From: Hofstenia miamia
Taxonomy: Eukaryota > Xenacoelomorpha > Acoela
DNA length: 64,000 nucleotides
Direction of reading: 5' to 3'
Assembly: GCA_004352715.1 (NCBI GenBank)
Contig: SCFE01000064.1
Location: 539,736-603,735 of the forward strand
The notes beneath the pieces are model-generated. The model ran no database searches, was not told where the DNA came from, and was given only the letters and a program-made list of their open reading frames with translations. Shown in pieces: positions 53,474-64,000 of this stretch (positions are counted from its first letter, which is position 1; each line of letters opens with the position of its first letter). Both the position numbers and the translations under genes were made by a program.

Positions 53474-53880
53474 TTTTCCCCTTTTAAAAACGCCCCTTTT
53501 TCCCCAGAAAAATTTTTTTAAATTTTTTTTTATTTTTGGTTTTTTTTTTTTTTTTAAATTTTTTTTCAAAAAGTTTTAATTGGGCACTTTTTTTTTTTTT
53601 ATTTTTGTAGCTGAAAAAATAAAATTAATTTTTAAAAAAGGGGGTAAAAATTTTTTGTGTTTTGGGAAAAATTTTTAATTTTTCTTTTTAAATGTTTTTG
53701 GGGGTTTTGGAAAAAAGAGCTTTTAAATTTTTTTTTTAAAACTTTTTTTTCCCCAAATTTTGGGGGTTTTTCCCCTCCCCAATTTAAAACCCCTTTTTTT
53801 TTTTTAAATTTTTTTTTTAAAATTTTTTAAAAATTTTAAAAATATTTTTAAAAAATTTTTTATAAAATATATTTAATGAA
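53157..53880. other. Homopolymer-inflated, probably erroneous sequence
   Basis: A (TA)n start is followed by about 700 bases made almost only of runs of 3-17 identical bases (TTTTTTTTTT, GGGGG, CCCC, AAAAAA), unlike anything else in the window. It ends abruptly at about 53880, where normal sequence resumes. This looks like low-quality read ends or homopolymer miscalling at a contig edge. Confidence 0.75.
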
Positions 53881-54129
53881 AAAATGTTGGGAAATACCAA
53901 AAAAGTATGTCTAACCCTAATTAATATTGGTGCACGTGCACCCCAACATCTAGAAGCTGGTTTACTAAAAACTATTTACTAAATTATCTACATACATATA
54001 TAGGCATGTATTTGTATATGATGATACATTATATACACATAAATAAACAAATATATATACGTATATACTATATATATATATATTATATATAAATTTATGT
54101 ACTCTCAAATGCAATAAATATAAAACCTC

Positions 54130-54693
54130 AGCTAAAATGTCCTATTCAAGGACAATACAATGCCACTTCAATCCAGAACATAAACTGGTCTCTAAAAATT
54201 GCTCCAGATATAATAGCTGAGCCACTTTTATACACTATAAACGCGTGGATTAGACATTCTACTTTTCCTGACCAATTAAAATTGGCAAATATTACTCCAT
54301 TATTTAAAAAAGATTACCCAAAAGATTGCTTGAACTATAGACCTATTTCTATTACATCGTCAATATTAGTAATGTTTTTGAAAGACTTCTTTTTTATCAA
54401 ATTAACCAACATTTATGTAAACATAATCTATACTCTTAAAATCAATGTTTTTAGCAAGAAAATTTCTGCAAATGATGCCTTGTTTACATCTACCAAAAAT
54501 TGGAGAAATAGCATAAATATTGATGAGTGTTCCGGAGTTGCATTCCTAGATTTATCAAAAGCTCCTGACTCGATTGATCACCACATTTTAATAAAAAAAT
54601 AAAAATTCTGCAAACTTAATAAGCAGCTATCTCCATAATCGTAAAAAAAAGTTAAACTAAATGGAATTCTTTCTGACTTATCAGAGCAGCAAC
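54130..54693 (+). mobile_element. LINE reverse transcriptase, 5' part (split copy)
   Basis: Plus-strand RT: ANITPLFKK, NYRPISITSSI, then NVFERLLFYQIN in a shifted frame, KISANDALFTSTKNWRNS, GVAFLDLSKAPDSIDHHIL (Pro in place of Phe in SKAF), ending LSDLSEQQPC. The next motif, [10 protein letters not shown], is found only 4.2 kb away, at 58893. Confidence 0.82.
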
Positions 54694-55865
54694 CGTGCCT
54701 GGTTTTTAGAAGCATGGCCCGGCACGGTTTTTCAAAAATATCTAATTCTAGTAACAAATCAGACGAATACAAGTGTAATTGTTGTATTTTTGTTTGACTT
54801 TTTTGAAAAAAAAACATCTTTTACGACAGATTCCTAAAACACAACCATGCATTCAGATTTTAAATAAACATATTATGATCTGCTTTCATTAATGTAATGT
54901 ATTTAACAAATAAACACCAAAATATTCATAGTTACTAGAATTAAACAGTGAAAACTAAAAACATTAGTTTTTAAGAAAGTTTTGATATAAGGTTTACATA
55001 TTCTAATTAAATGTACCCATGCTAACTAGTGCGTGAATAAATTGAAACGCCAAATTCACATGAACTTTGTAAGAACTATATGCACTTAAAAAGACTTAAC
55101 AGAAGTATTCTAAGCAGCGTTAATGTTTAAACAAAGCAATTTTTTTAAGAATTGCAAAATGGAAATGAATTTGAATTTTTTTATGAAAATTTTTAAAATT
55201 TAACAGTAAGATAGCATTTAATTAATAGAACATGAAAATTTTTGCAATAATATCATGTCATATTATAAGTTGCTCAATACAAATTCGTAATTTTATATCT
55301 TAAAACATTGCGTTATTATCTTAGAAAGTTCGTATGTAAACCACATTTAAAGAAATTAACGGCTTGTAAAGACTTTAGATGCGTTTTAATGCGTAATGTA
55401 CTATAACAGTAACTAACGTACTGCTTTACATGTACGTGGGTACGCTGTTCTAACAGGATGGATATTTAAACAAAAGGAACTAATTTATTAGAAAGCACTT
55501 ACTGCATAAGAAAATAATGTATTAATTAGAACATAAACTATAAACTTAGAAACATTAAATTACGCGTATTAAATTATTCGTTTTGCACTAAATATGCCTC
55601 ACGACAGTTCGACAAAAATCGCAAAGCCTATAATATCTAATACAACTCTAAGCAATGATTTAAAGTTCTGAAAAAATCAAGCAAGAATTATGTGGCATAA
55701 CGAAAATACGAATATTGTTGTTGTATTGAATTAGACCAAATTTTTTTCAAAATTCGCTAGATGGTGTCGTGAAATATTGAATTAGTATGTAAAAACAAAG
55801 GGAAATTTGGTATTTAGAGCCATAGCTCTTTTATTATTGCAATTTGTTTTCGTTACGAAACAATT

Positions 55866-56189
55866 ATGAGTAAAATACGCTTTGTTGCATGTATTCAGCC
55901 TTTAAAATTTGAAATTGACCCAGTCAATGTTGAGACAAATGAGGTTAAATTTATTAAAGAACTTTTCAAAAGATCGTTCGAATATTCAAAATTATTGCTT
56001 TGTAGAGGTGATTCCAATTTGATATTTATATATAACGAAACGAATTATGATTGCCGGACCTCTTCTGTTGAATTTGCAGCTGTTTATTTTATTCCACTTA
56101 TTTTCGATCTTTGGACAAATGAGTTCAAAGTATACCGTACACCCGCAGTTTTACGCTGCTTTAGAAATTTTGCAAGAGAGAATACTTAA
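55866..56189 (+). CDS. Unrecognised 107-residue protein frame within the 4.2-kb insertion
   Basis: ATG to TAA. Starts MSKIRFVACIQPLKFEIDPV and contains KELFKRSFEYSKLLL, SSVEFAAVYFIPLIFDLW and a basic end VLRCFRNFARE. The codon mix is richer in Cys, Arg and Asp than random AT-rich frames, and a GTAAG donor-like site lies just past the stop. No domain recognised. It could be an exon of a transposase or a gene carried by the insertion. Confidence 0.35.
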   Translation: MSKIRFVACIQPLKFEIDPVNVETNEVKFIKELFKRSFEYSKLLLCRGDSNLIFIYNETNYDCRTSSVEFAAVYFIPLIFDLWTNEFKVYRTPAVLRCFRNFARENT

Positions 56190-57361
56190 TAGGGTAAGTT
56201 TAGCTAGATATTAGAAAATATATAATAATTGTTTATTATATTTATAATATTTGAATTCATCAAACATTTTCATTTCGAATATTTCTAACTAATTTTTATT
56301 ATCTTAGTGTAATACCAATTTGGTAAGCCCTGTTATTATATTAACAGCTGCTTTTGCAAATAACTATGCTTAATTTGCAATTTTTCTTATTAATTATATA
56401 TAGAATGAAGAATATCTTATTGTTTGGGAAGATGCCATGATTCTGCTTGGGAGACAAAACGCAATTGTACATCTACATTACTAATGTAGCATCACCCAAA
56501 AGGAATAAGCTGCAAACAGGAGATTACCGTCGAATGATTAATAGTGTTGAAATATAATTAGACATGTGATTGTAAAAATTTAGTTAATTATCTTATTCAT
56601 TTTGTAAGATGCAACCAAGTTACAATATTGTACATTCTAAGAAAAATACTGGAGCCGAATAAGTACTATTTGACAAATTGTAACAAGCGAAATTACGCTT
56701 ACGTAAGAACAGCCATATTGGCAGAAGATTAATTCAAATTTCAAAATCAGCAGGTACTTAAAACTTTTTAAATAAATAGCTTAGAATTTAGAGGAAAATT
56801 GATGAACAATAAATTCTTCGGAGTTTATTTTATTTTCATTCTTCATTTATCTGGTTTGATATTTAATAAAATGTTCAGCTAAGCAAGTTGTGTCAAGTAT
56901 TAGCTGGATTCCATCACGGGAGCGATTCGAAGGGTCCTTGTGCCAGTCATGAAACAGCACTTATGTTACGGATAGGAGTTTTTCGATTCTTGCTTAGTCT
57001 GACTACCGATCTATACATGTACATTTAAATAGATGCTTGAAACGGCTGGATAGCCGAACCCTATGGATATTTAGCCATTACTAATAGTAGGAGACTTGAC
57101 TATAATCGACCGAATAAATGACTTTACATGTATTGTTATTAAATGTAAGTATAGGAAACTGCAACGTAGTTATTAATTTTTAAAGCCAGTAATTTTACGG
57201 TAATGGCTACGTTAATATTAAATAAATGCAGTTAGTGTCAATGCCCGGTTGCTTCACTTATTCAATCCAACAAACACTTTACAAAATTGAGTTTAAGTCA
57301 GTTACGTCTTGACGTGAGTACATGCACTGAGCTAATGTAGGGTATATATAATTAATTCCCA

Positions 57362-57600
57362 TTGAGCTGAGATGGTGCAGTGGACTTGGTCATCGTTCAT
57401 GAAGGAGGAGAACTGTGGTGTGGAGATCGGCTTCGGGCAGTAGCCCACAAATGAATTGAAAAGGAAACGTCACACGGTTTTCGTCACCTAAACAATGATG
57501 ATTAGTACTCAATTAACCTAACCAGTTAAACAAAGAGGAAACGTCTGGCGGTTTACTAAATCAGTAAATCCTCACCCGCCATTTATTTGAGTGATAGTTA
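57362..57600 (+). mobile_element. Possible tRNA-derived SINE
   Basis: GC-richer unit starting GAGCTGAGATGGTGCAGTGG, where TGGTGCAGTGG resembles a Pol III A box, and GAGATCGGCTTC about 50 bases later resembles a degenerate B box. It is followed by paired blocks GGAAACGTC-C-CGGTTT (57462-57490 and 57537-57560). No second copy seen in the window, so the call is tentative. Confidence 0.35.
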
Positions 57601-58892
57601 CTAACGATAATACACGGTGCAAATAGGCCAGGTGGAGGCATTCTAAAATAATTACCGAGTAAAAAATAGGCTACATTAAGTTCATGTGTTTACAATTATT
57701 AGTGACTTATTTGAACTAATACAAATTGGCAGCTAAGGTGAAATTAAATTTAGAAAATTTTTTATGCTTTTATTATGAATTATATAATTCTTGATTAACA
57801 CTGAATAGTTTTATTTTTAAATGCAGTCAATTTAACAGGTAAATTCAGAAGTTAATCGGTTTTATCTTTCCTAATACGTTATCCTCTAAGTTTAAAAGAT
57901 AAATTTTATTTTTAACATAGTAATTGGTTTTCATCTAAACTTAATACATCAACTTTAACTGCTAATTTAAAGTTAGAACTTAAAATATTGAAGTATTACC
58001 ACAATCTAATTACTGACTAATTATTAATGTTAAATTAATACAACTAGATTTAAGATAAATTTTGAATTTAAACAAAGCGAAATTATGAAAACACAAAGTT
58101 AATAAGTTGATACTTGTTCTGCTCTAGGCTTTTTTTATTGCATTCTGATATCCAGTGGTTGCATTTTTACAGGACTTGTCTATAATGTAAAGGTTGGTCT
58201 AGCTATGAAAGAGAGAATAGAAATAGTTGTCAGGTACCCGACCTGACGTCGGATATTGGGTCGGGTCGAGCACAACAATTTGATTTTGGTTTGAGTCGGG
58301 TCAGATGAGCTACTCTCAGGTAATTTTCGGGGATGATAATCTGGATAAAATGCAATATTTTGTATTTATTTGTTTCCAATTCATGTACCTTTTATGTTGA
58401 GTGTTTTTAATAGAATGAGATTAGATATTAGATTGCCACCCCAATATTCTTATTGGGATGGCTGTGCCATCTCAATGCTTCAATTTAATATGCTGAATAA
58501 AACACACAGGAAATAATAAAACACAAATTTTATCAACATTAATTTAACACATAAAATTCTGATAAGAAATAATATGGCTATATAAACATATTTGCCAATA
58601 AATAATGCTGTGCTTTTGGTTCTATGCTTATGTAAAACAACTTGAACAATAAATATAACAAAAATATACACATTTCAAAGCAAAGTAGTTAAATACTCCA
58701 AAGTGTTGTACTTTTTAAGCTAAAGATTCCCGCAATTTAATTTCTATGGAAGTCTAATTCTAAGAATCATTTGTATTATTAAACATGAACTAGCATTTAA
58801 TATATTATAAATATAAAATTGTACAAAGAATAATTGTGAGTTTCAGACGCTTGCATATTCCATAGATTTGGGGCACGGCACGGAACGGCACG

Positions 58893-59260
58893 CAAGGCAC
58901 AATTTTGGGACCTTTACTTTTCAATATGTATGTAAATGATAATATTGTTCCATACCATAAATCCAACGTTCTATCCTCTAAAATATTCCTTAGACATAAT
59001 CACAGAATCCTAAAACTTAAGCGTCTTCTATATAACAAGAAAATAATGAAAAATTCATTTCTCAACACATCAATAAATATATGGAATAATTTTCCTAAAT
59101 CTTTAAAAAACAAATAAATAAATGAAGAGTATTCAAAAACGAAATTAAAAAATTATTCGGTAGTTATACAAAGGAAAGGCTTGAATACAAATGGCGAGGT
59201 TTTAAATTTTATAATAGTGATTATTCAATAGACCGCATCTAACTTAAATTGGCCATAGCC
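58893..59260 (+). mobile_element. LINE reverse transcriptase, 3' part of the split copy
   Basis: Resumes with [18 protein letters not shown] (58893 on), then, after an internal deletion, the C-terminus KLKRLLYNKKIMKNSFL, INIWNNFPKSLKNK. With 54130-54693 it forms one LINE interrupted by the 4.2-kb insertion. Confidence 0.8.
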
Positions 59261-59559
59261 CAAGCTATAGTGATTGAAATTATTTTTGTAAATATTACAT
59301 TGTCATACAGAATTAATACACTCATTTGTTTTAAGTCAATTTAATTATTGTTCTTTTTTATTTCAAAGTATCAACGCTCACAATAGGTCATCTTTAGCAA
59401 GAATATATAATTAGCAATTAAGGTCACTAAATTTTATTGATAAGAATCAATCATTATAATATTTTGTCTCCACTCTACTCCATTCAGTATCAATCTTTGT
59501 GTTTAACTCATAAGTTTATAAATGAATGTAATTCTTTAAATTTTTTACAGCAATATATT

Positions 59560-59910
59560 CAATTCAATCAATGAACAAATAAAATTTTCAGTAAAATCAA
59601 CCGGCAGGACTCTTTTACATTTAATTCTTGAGCATTGAGGAATAATCTAGATATTACTTTAAAAATCGAACCAAATTATAAGCATTTTAAGAAAAAAATT
59701 AAGGATAGTTATTGAAAAAGCAATTGTTATTGGGCATTTCCAATCAATTACATACATGGAGTTCGTATATCTAAAAATGGTGCCCTTTAAGTAATTGTGC
59801 ATATTCATTGATTTTGTATATTTTATATAGATATATATTTTTTTATAATTTGAAGTTTTTAGTCTTTTTTCAGCAATAAAATTTGCTTTTGCTCTTGTTG
59901 TATGTGTTTT
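59560..59910 (+). mobile_element. LINE copy A family, decayed 3' end
   Basis: INEQIKFSVKSTGR, KHFKKKI-like and LLLGISNQLHTWS correspond to the C-terminus seen at 1156-1400 and 44598-44822. It is followed by CAATAAAATTTGCTTTTGCTCTTG, the same 3' UTR ending. Confidence 0.7.
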
Positions 59911-61190
59911 GTTCCCTTGTTTCTATTGTTTGATGCTATTTAGAGTTGTAAACAATATTTTATATTGTAAAAAGCAACTCTAAATATAGATATTTCATTT
60001 CATTTGAGCAGGGATATATCTGAATGTGGGACATTCACCGAAAAAAATTTTTAAGTTTTCTAATCAAATATGTTGGAAAAAGAAGAAATGCTGCCAATGT
60101 TAATTTTCTGTAGTGGAAAATTTTGCAATTATTACCTGCAAATTTGACAACTTATATTGGCACGATTTGACAAAGCCGACTAGAAATTTGTGATGCTGCC
60201 AAAGGGATTCATGGAAGAATATCAGTTGATTCTCAGCACTGTTACTGACTTTTGTTGGGATGGGATATCAATGACATTTCTCCTTGTATCTTCAATGTAT
60301 CAAGTCCAAACTAATACCACAGTCGAGAAAATATTGTTCAACTTTACAACTCAAGAAAAAATGGTATTGATACCTTGATAGACTTGTTCGAGGATATATC
60401 TCAAAATACAAAACATGTCGCTGGCTATGTTGATATAATTGTAGCCAATAAACTCATGAATGCCCAAAGTTATCAAATGATGATCATTACACGCTGGGAT
60501 ATAAACTTTGTAGTGACTTGATTGAACTTAGAATATCAATATTAAATTTGATGTAAAGGAGAACATTCAATGATTAGAAATTACATGTAACCATCTACTT
60601 CAACAGTATAAAGCACATCTGTTCAATCTATATAAGGTCGTTGTCAATTTTGCTCCAGAATTATCGACAGAAAGACAGTAAAAGCTTGTGTTCACTGTTC
60701 AAGGTTCATATATTCTCATCATGAATTAATATTTTTAGATTGTGATCCATGGAAACGAAACAAGACTAACCATTAAAGTTCTTGCAAATTCAAGTCAAAG
60801 CTTGAAGGCAAGTTTCAAGTGTTGCTAAAATTTGAAAAAACTTTTGGTTGAATCTGGAAATTAGAACACTGTGTCAAATGACTTTTTTCATTTTGTTTTC
60901 AAAAACAAAAACGATTTTCACCACTTTGCATAGTGGACAGCAACCTGAAAAAAAGCTTTTACTCAAAATTTCAGCCATTCAAATTTGTAATTGAAATGCC
61001 CAGCAAAAACGAAGTAAATTAACATGACATTTTTCCTTTCCAAAATTATATTTTTAGGGGATAAACTAAAATTAATTAAAGTATGCTTTCAAGAATTTGC
61101 ATAGAATTTGCAAGAACTTGAAAGTTAAATTTTGCTTCACTTCTATGGGGAATGAATTCATTGTTTACAATTAGACATGCAAATTTTTGC

Positions 61191-61232
<42 letters not shown>

Positions 61233-61580
61233 AATTTAATAGTTAAATTTCATGATAAATATATTGCATAAAGAACTAAATCTCAATATATATATGTATG
61301 TTTCAAAAATTGTTATTAATCCCATTTCCGATAAAAAATTAATAATTTTTTTCAGAAAGTAGCAGAAATATTGCAAATTTCATAAAAAGTATATTATTTG
61401 CAAAAATGGTGAAATAATCTTGAACTTTAAATTTTCAGTATTCATTAATATTGGTTCAATGCATAGAAATTTAAAAATAATGGTAACATGCAATCATATA
61501 TTTAAAAGCATTTTTCATTAATTTCTATGTTTCAATAGTATACTTGTGTACAGACTTTTTACTGATATTAGTTTAAAAAA
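59911..61580. other. Intergenic, weak coding-like traces only
   Basis: 60180-60980 contains plus-strand frames (KGFMEEYQLILSTVTDFCWD and later pieces) broken by stops. They are slightly more coding-like than background, with no family recognised; possibly an old transposase. A 32-base (TA)n tract lies at 61199-61230. Confidence 0.4.
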
Positions 61581-62109
61581 TCATATTTGGTAGTATTCAT
61601 TACATGGTGTGACACAAAATTTAGTTGACTGATTTTTTTCACTGACTTCAGTCAATTTTGGGACAAGAATTAGGAATTTGAATTCCATTTTACACAGAAA
61701 ACCATACTTATTGAGTAATTTGTATTCAAAATTTTGGAAAGCCTGCATAGCATTGCTTTGTTGAGAACGTCTATGAGTATCATGTGGCATTGGGACACTG
61801 AAGTTAAACCTTCCTTGCTAACAATTACAACAATAATTCATTAACCTCAGCTTCACTTTTGTGATTGGTCACATTGGGATCAAAATAGAAAAAGAATTTT
61901 TTCTGACATATTTTCATGCCTCTGCATGCTACAAAACAACCCTGCACTGTGATTATGACAACGTTACCCATGCCTTGCCTGAAAATATCATGGCTTCTTA
62001 TAAGTGCAAGACCTGTGTGAATTCTTTCTGTTATATTGGTGAATATTATATTCTGAAAATTCACCCTTTTATAAATACAGTGTTGATCCAATGAAATATT
62101 CTGAAGCAT
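61581..62109 (-). pseudogene. Decayed coding remnant, Cys-containing, unknown family
   Basis: Minus strand 62109-61825 reads ISLDQHCIYKRVNFQNIIF, TGLALIRSHDIFRQGMG, VVIITVQGCFVACRGMK and KKFFFYFDP. After stops, QCPNAT and STKQCYAGFPKF follow in another frame, then NKYGFLCKMEFKF and STKFCVTPCNE in the 61790-61581 frame. Regular cysteine spacing across frames suggests a once-secreted or extracellular protein domain now broken by frameshifts. A plus-strand frame (61861-62094) overlaps antisense and is likely its shadow. I do not recognise the family. Confidence 0.45.
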
Positions 62110-63372
62110 ATTTTTCGAAATTTAGCATTTATCAGGATATTGGATCTTGACAAACACATAATATATTCTTGGGTATTTGGAGTTCAAAAGCATTTGCCAT
62201 TTGATATTCTCATGTTTGACATGAATTTAAAAACCACAATAGTAACCATTAATTTTATCTTTAAATAAGGGTTATTTTTAATAGTTTGCTATCAACAAAA
62301 ATCTTGAACCTGCACTTCACAGGATTGAAATCCAATACTTACATGTCCTGATGTAGAAGTACACATGATTAACCTACAAAAACTTTTCAAGGATCAAATG
62401 AGCCAATCTAATAGTATTATTCTATAATAAATTTTCAGATCTCCATTATCCTTCCAATATCTACAAGGCTAAATCTTAGCATGAGACAAACCGAAATTTT
62501 CCTTGCTAGATTGAAGAAATGGGATGTTGCCAGGATGTCTACTGAACTTCATTTTCTGAAATGTCAATTAAATGTTTTTTATAAAATTTTATATTTGTTT
62601 AGTGATAAACAGAGGGAAAATTACACTAACTACTTAAAAGACTTATTTAGGAGTGTTGGTATATCAAGAACATATTGAAATGTGCAGAAAACAACAACAC
62701 TTTGGGAGTATAATTCGGCCTCATATAATCTCTGTAAGTTCAGATCATTGAAGCCAATCTATTTATTAGTTATTTGATTTCTAAGGAAAATATGTTGAAA
62801 AGCTAAGAGCTTTGATAATATTTTAATTAAGGAATTTGAAAACTATGCCTATTTAACTATATTTTGGCTTCATGGCTTCTGGCTGAAGACAAAGCATCTG
62901 CTTACATTAAAATCAAAATACAATTAGATGCTTGTGTAAAATTGTAAAAGTTATTTGAGGGTTTTTGGTGTCTCCATCATAATACAATTTCTGATTCCTA
63001 AATTCAATGACCTACTTAGGCGATAAATTCAAGTTCATGATAATTTTTTGTCACATAGTGATAATCTGTTTGGCAAAAAATTTGAGTTGGGGTGCAAATG
63101 CACTTATAATTTTTTTATTCAGCAACGACGCGTTAATCGTATTATAAGTTGGTAGGTTCCTAATTAGCGAAAACTAAGCATTACTCGATATATTGAATTC
63201 CCTGCTGAAAATCTGCAAGCTGAGTTTTTTGTTCAGATATTTAATGTACTCTGTAATTTTTTTGCTTTTTTTTATTTCGTACTTAAGTTTGGTCAGTAAT
63301 TAAGGTGACTCATAGCGAAATCATTGAAGAATTTAGTTATCACACATGGTAGTAACTGCCTAACCACCAGTG
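62110..63372. other. Intergenic, nothing convincing
   Basis: AT-rich; one plus frame (62481-62678) with no recognisable domain. Confidence 0.4.
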
Positions 63373-63822
63373 TCATATTTTTATATCTATAGGTAATTTA
63401 CTAACTATTAAATTGATGTGAGAGTTAAACTTTAACATTGAGTCAATAGTTACTCCAAGATCTTTGAAAGTGTCTACAATAGTAACATTATTTACATTTA
63501 AAGTCACTGCAGAAACATCGTAATTGCTTTTATCGGGTTGTAAAATACAAAGTTCTGTCTTCGTTTTTTTAATATTCAACATGTGCTTACAAAAATATTC
63601 TAACGATTTGTTACAATTCAATTTTATGAATTAAACTGGAATTTGCATCAATGAATTATCATTAAGTATGCAGGTGTCACCGGCATATTGGATTAAATTC
63701 CAATTGCATGTCATTTACATAAATACTAAATAGAAGAGGACCTAGAATCGTACCTTGAGGAACCCCATTGTAAACCTGTAATCACTTTCAAAAAATATCA
63801 TATGAAATTTACTCTTTGTAAT
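63373..63822 (-). mobile_element. LINE reverse transcriptase fragment
   Basis: Minus strand from the top: [16 protein letters not shown], frameshift, [20 protein letters not shown] (about 63770-63715), then LNIKKTKTELCIL and VDTFKDLGVTIDSMLKFNSH. Typical order of RT palm to connection in Jockey/CR1-type LINEs. The catalytic ADD region is mutated or deleted. Cut at its upper edge by a Penelope-like fragment. Confidence 0.8.
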
Positions 63823-64000
63823 CTTTGATTGGAGTAATAATTGACAAGAATATTCAGTTTACAAAGGAGATTGAAACTAAGAACAAATTTCATTTTTTGA
63901 ATGTACAAATAATTAGAAAAGATAACAAATTTGAAACTGGAATCTATTATAAACCAACAGACACAGGATTGTTATTGAACTACAACTCAAATACGCCTTT
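63823..64000 (+). mobile_element. Penelope-like element RT fragment, runs off the window
   Basis: Plus strand reads NIQFTKEIETKNKFHFLNVQIIRK, then ETGIYYKPTDTGLLLNYNS, the FLDV..ir and YrKPT.Tg.yLN.. block typical of Penelope-like reverse transcriptases. Continues past the window end. Confidence 0.8.

Larger units (their letters stand above)
54694..58892. mobile_element. 4.2-kb insertion splitting a LINE; GGCACGG-rich ends
   Basis: The left edge reads CGTGCCTGG...GGCCCGGCACGG and the right edge GGGGCACGGCACGGAACGGCACG, so CGTGCC/GGCACG motifs are inverted at the two ends, resembling hAT elements with subterminal iterons. No target duplication found; about 12 bases of the LINE appear lost. 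Inside: a segment (55057-55234) matching the foldback core at 50850-51035, a 107-residue frame (55866-56189), a SINE-like unit (57362-57600) and a GGGTCG-rich patch (58231-58320). It may be one element plus later insertions. Autonomous transposase not recognised. Confidence 0.6.

Overview
This window is AT-rich nuclear DNA from an animal, almost certainly an invertebrate. The evidence is a metazoan-type kinase gene split by GT-AG introns and a very dense load of decayed LINE, Penelope-like, hAT, mariner and Mutator-like elements. Long (TA)n microsatellites and N gaps show it is a scaffold from a draft assembly. Nothing bacterial was seen: no operons, ribosome binding sites or CRISPR. The mixture of a 48-base intron and a 73-base intron with multi-kilobase introns would suit a compact or semi-compact invertebrate genome (a tunicate is one possibility), but I cannot name the organism.

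The one clearly functional gene is a HUNK-type Ser/Thr kinase of the AMPK-related branch of the CaMK group, on the minus strand. Its ATG is at 45939 and its stop at 6027, so it spans about 40 kb. I assembled 12 coding exons by hand. Every junction has GT-AG ends and the reading phase is kept throughout, giving about 594 residues with the preferred start of exon 11. All catalytic motifs are present: glycine loop, VAIK, HRD, DFG and APE. Several motifs lie exactly on exon junctions (HR|D and I|DFG). A UBA-like helical segment follows the kinase domain, and the tail is Ser/Thr-rich and basic.

Layout. 1-3079: two LINE copies on the minus strand, one inserted in the other, with a 1000-base gap. 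3080-4010: a Mutator-like transposase remnant. 4011-6026: region downstream of the kinase gene. 6027-45939: the kinase gene, whose introns hold a LINE at 7.9-9.2 kb, a ZMYM1-like hAT at 11.4-13.1 kb, hAT-type MITEs at 15, 19.8 and 36.8 kb, a Penelope GIY-YIG fragment at 16 kb, two copies of one transposase-like family (17.6-19.5 and 41.5-42.4 kb), a mariner carrying a GC-rich insert (26.7-27.8 kb), a nearly full-length LINE (31-34.3 kb) and smaller pieces. 46-64 kb: upstream intergenic DNA with a near-full-length LINE on the minus strand (48.4-53 kb) split by a foldback element, a suspect homopolymer-rich stretch (53.16-53.88 kb), another LINE split by a 4.2-kb insertion (54.1-59.3 kb), and LINE and Penelope fragments to the end.

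The non-kinase coding similarity is nearly all selfish DNA broken by stops and frameshifts. Two places look like assembly errors: a 757-base near-perfect duplication across a 4-N gap at 42.6 kb, and a duplicated edge around the gap at 13.1-13.3 kb. I did not find a convincing new biological system. The most useful results are the kinase gene model and the nested transposon structures with recognisable target-site duplications.
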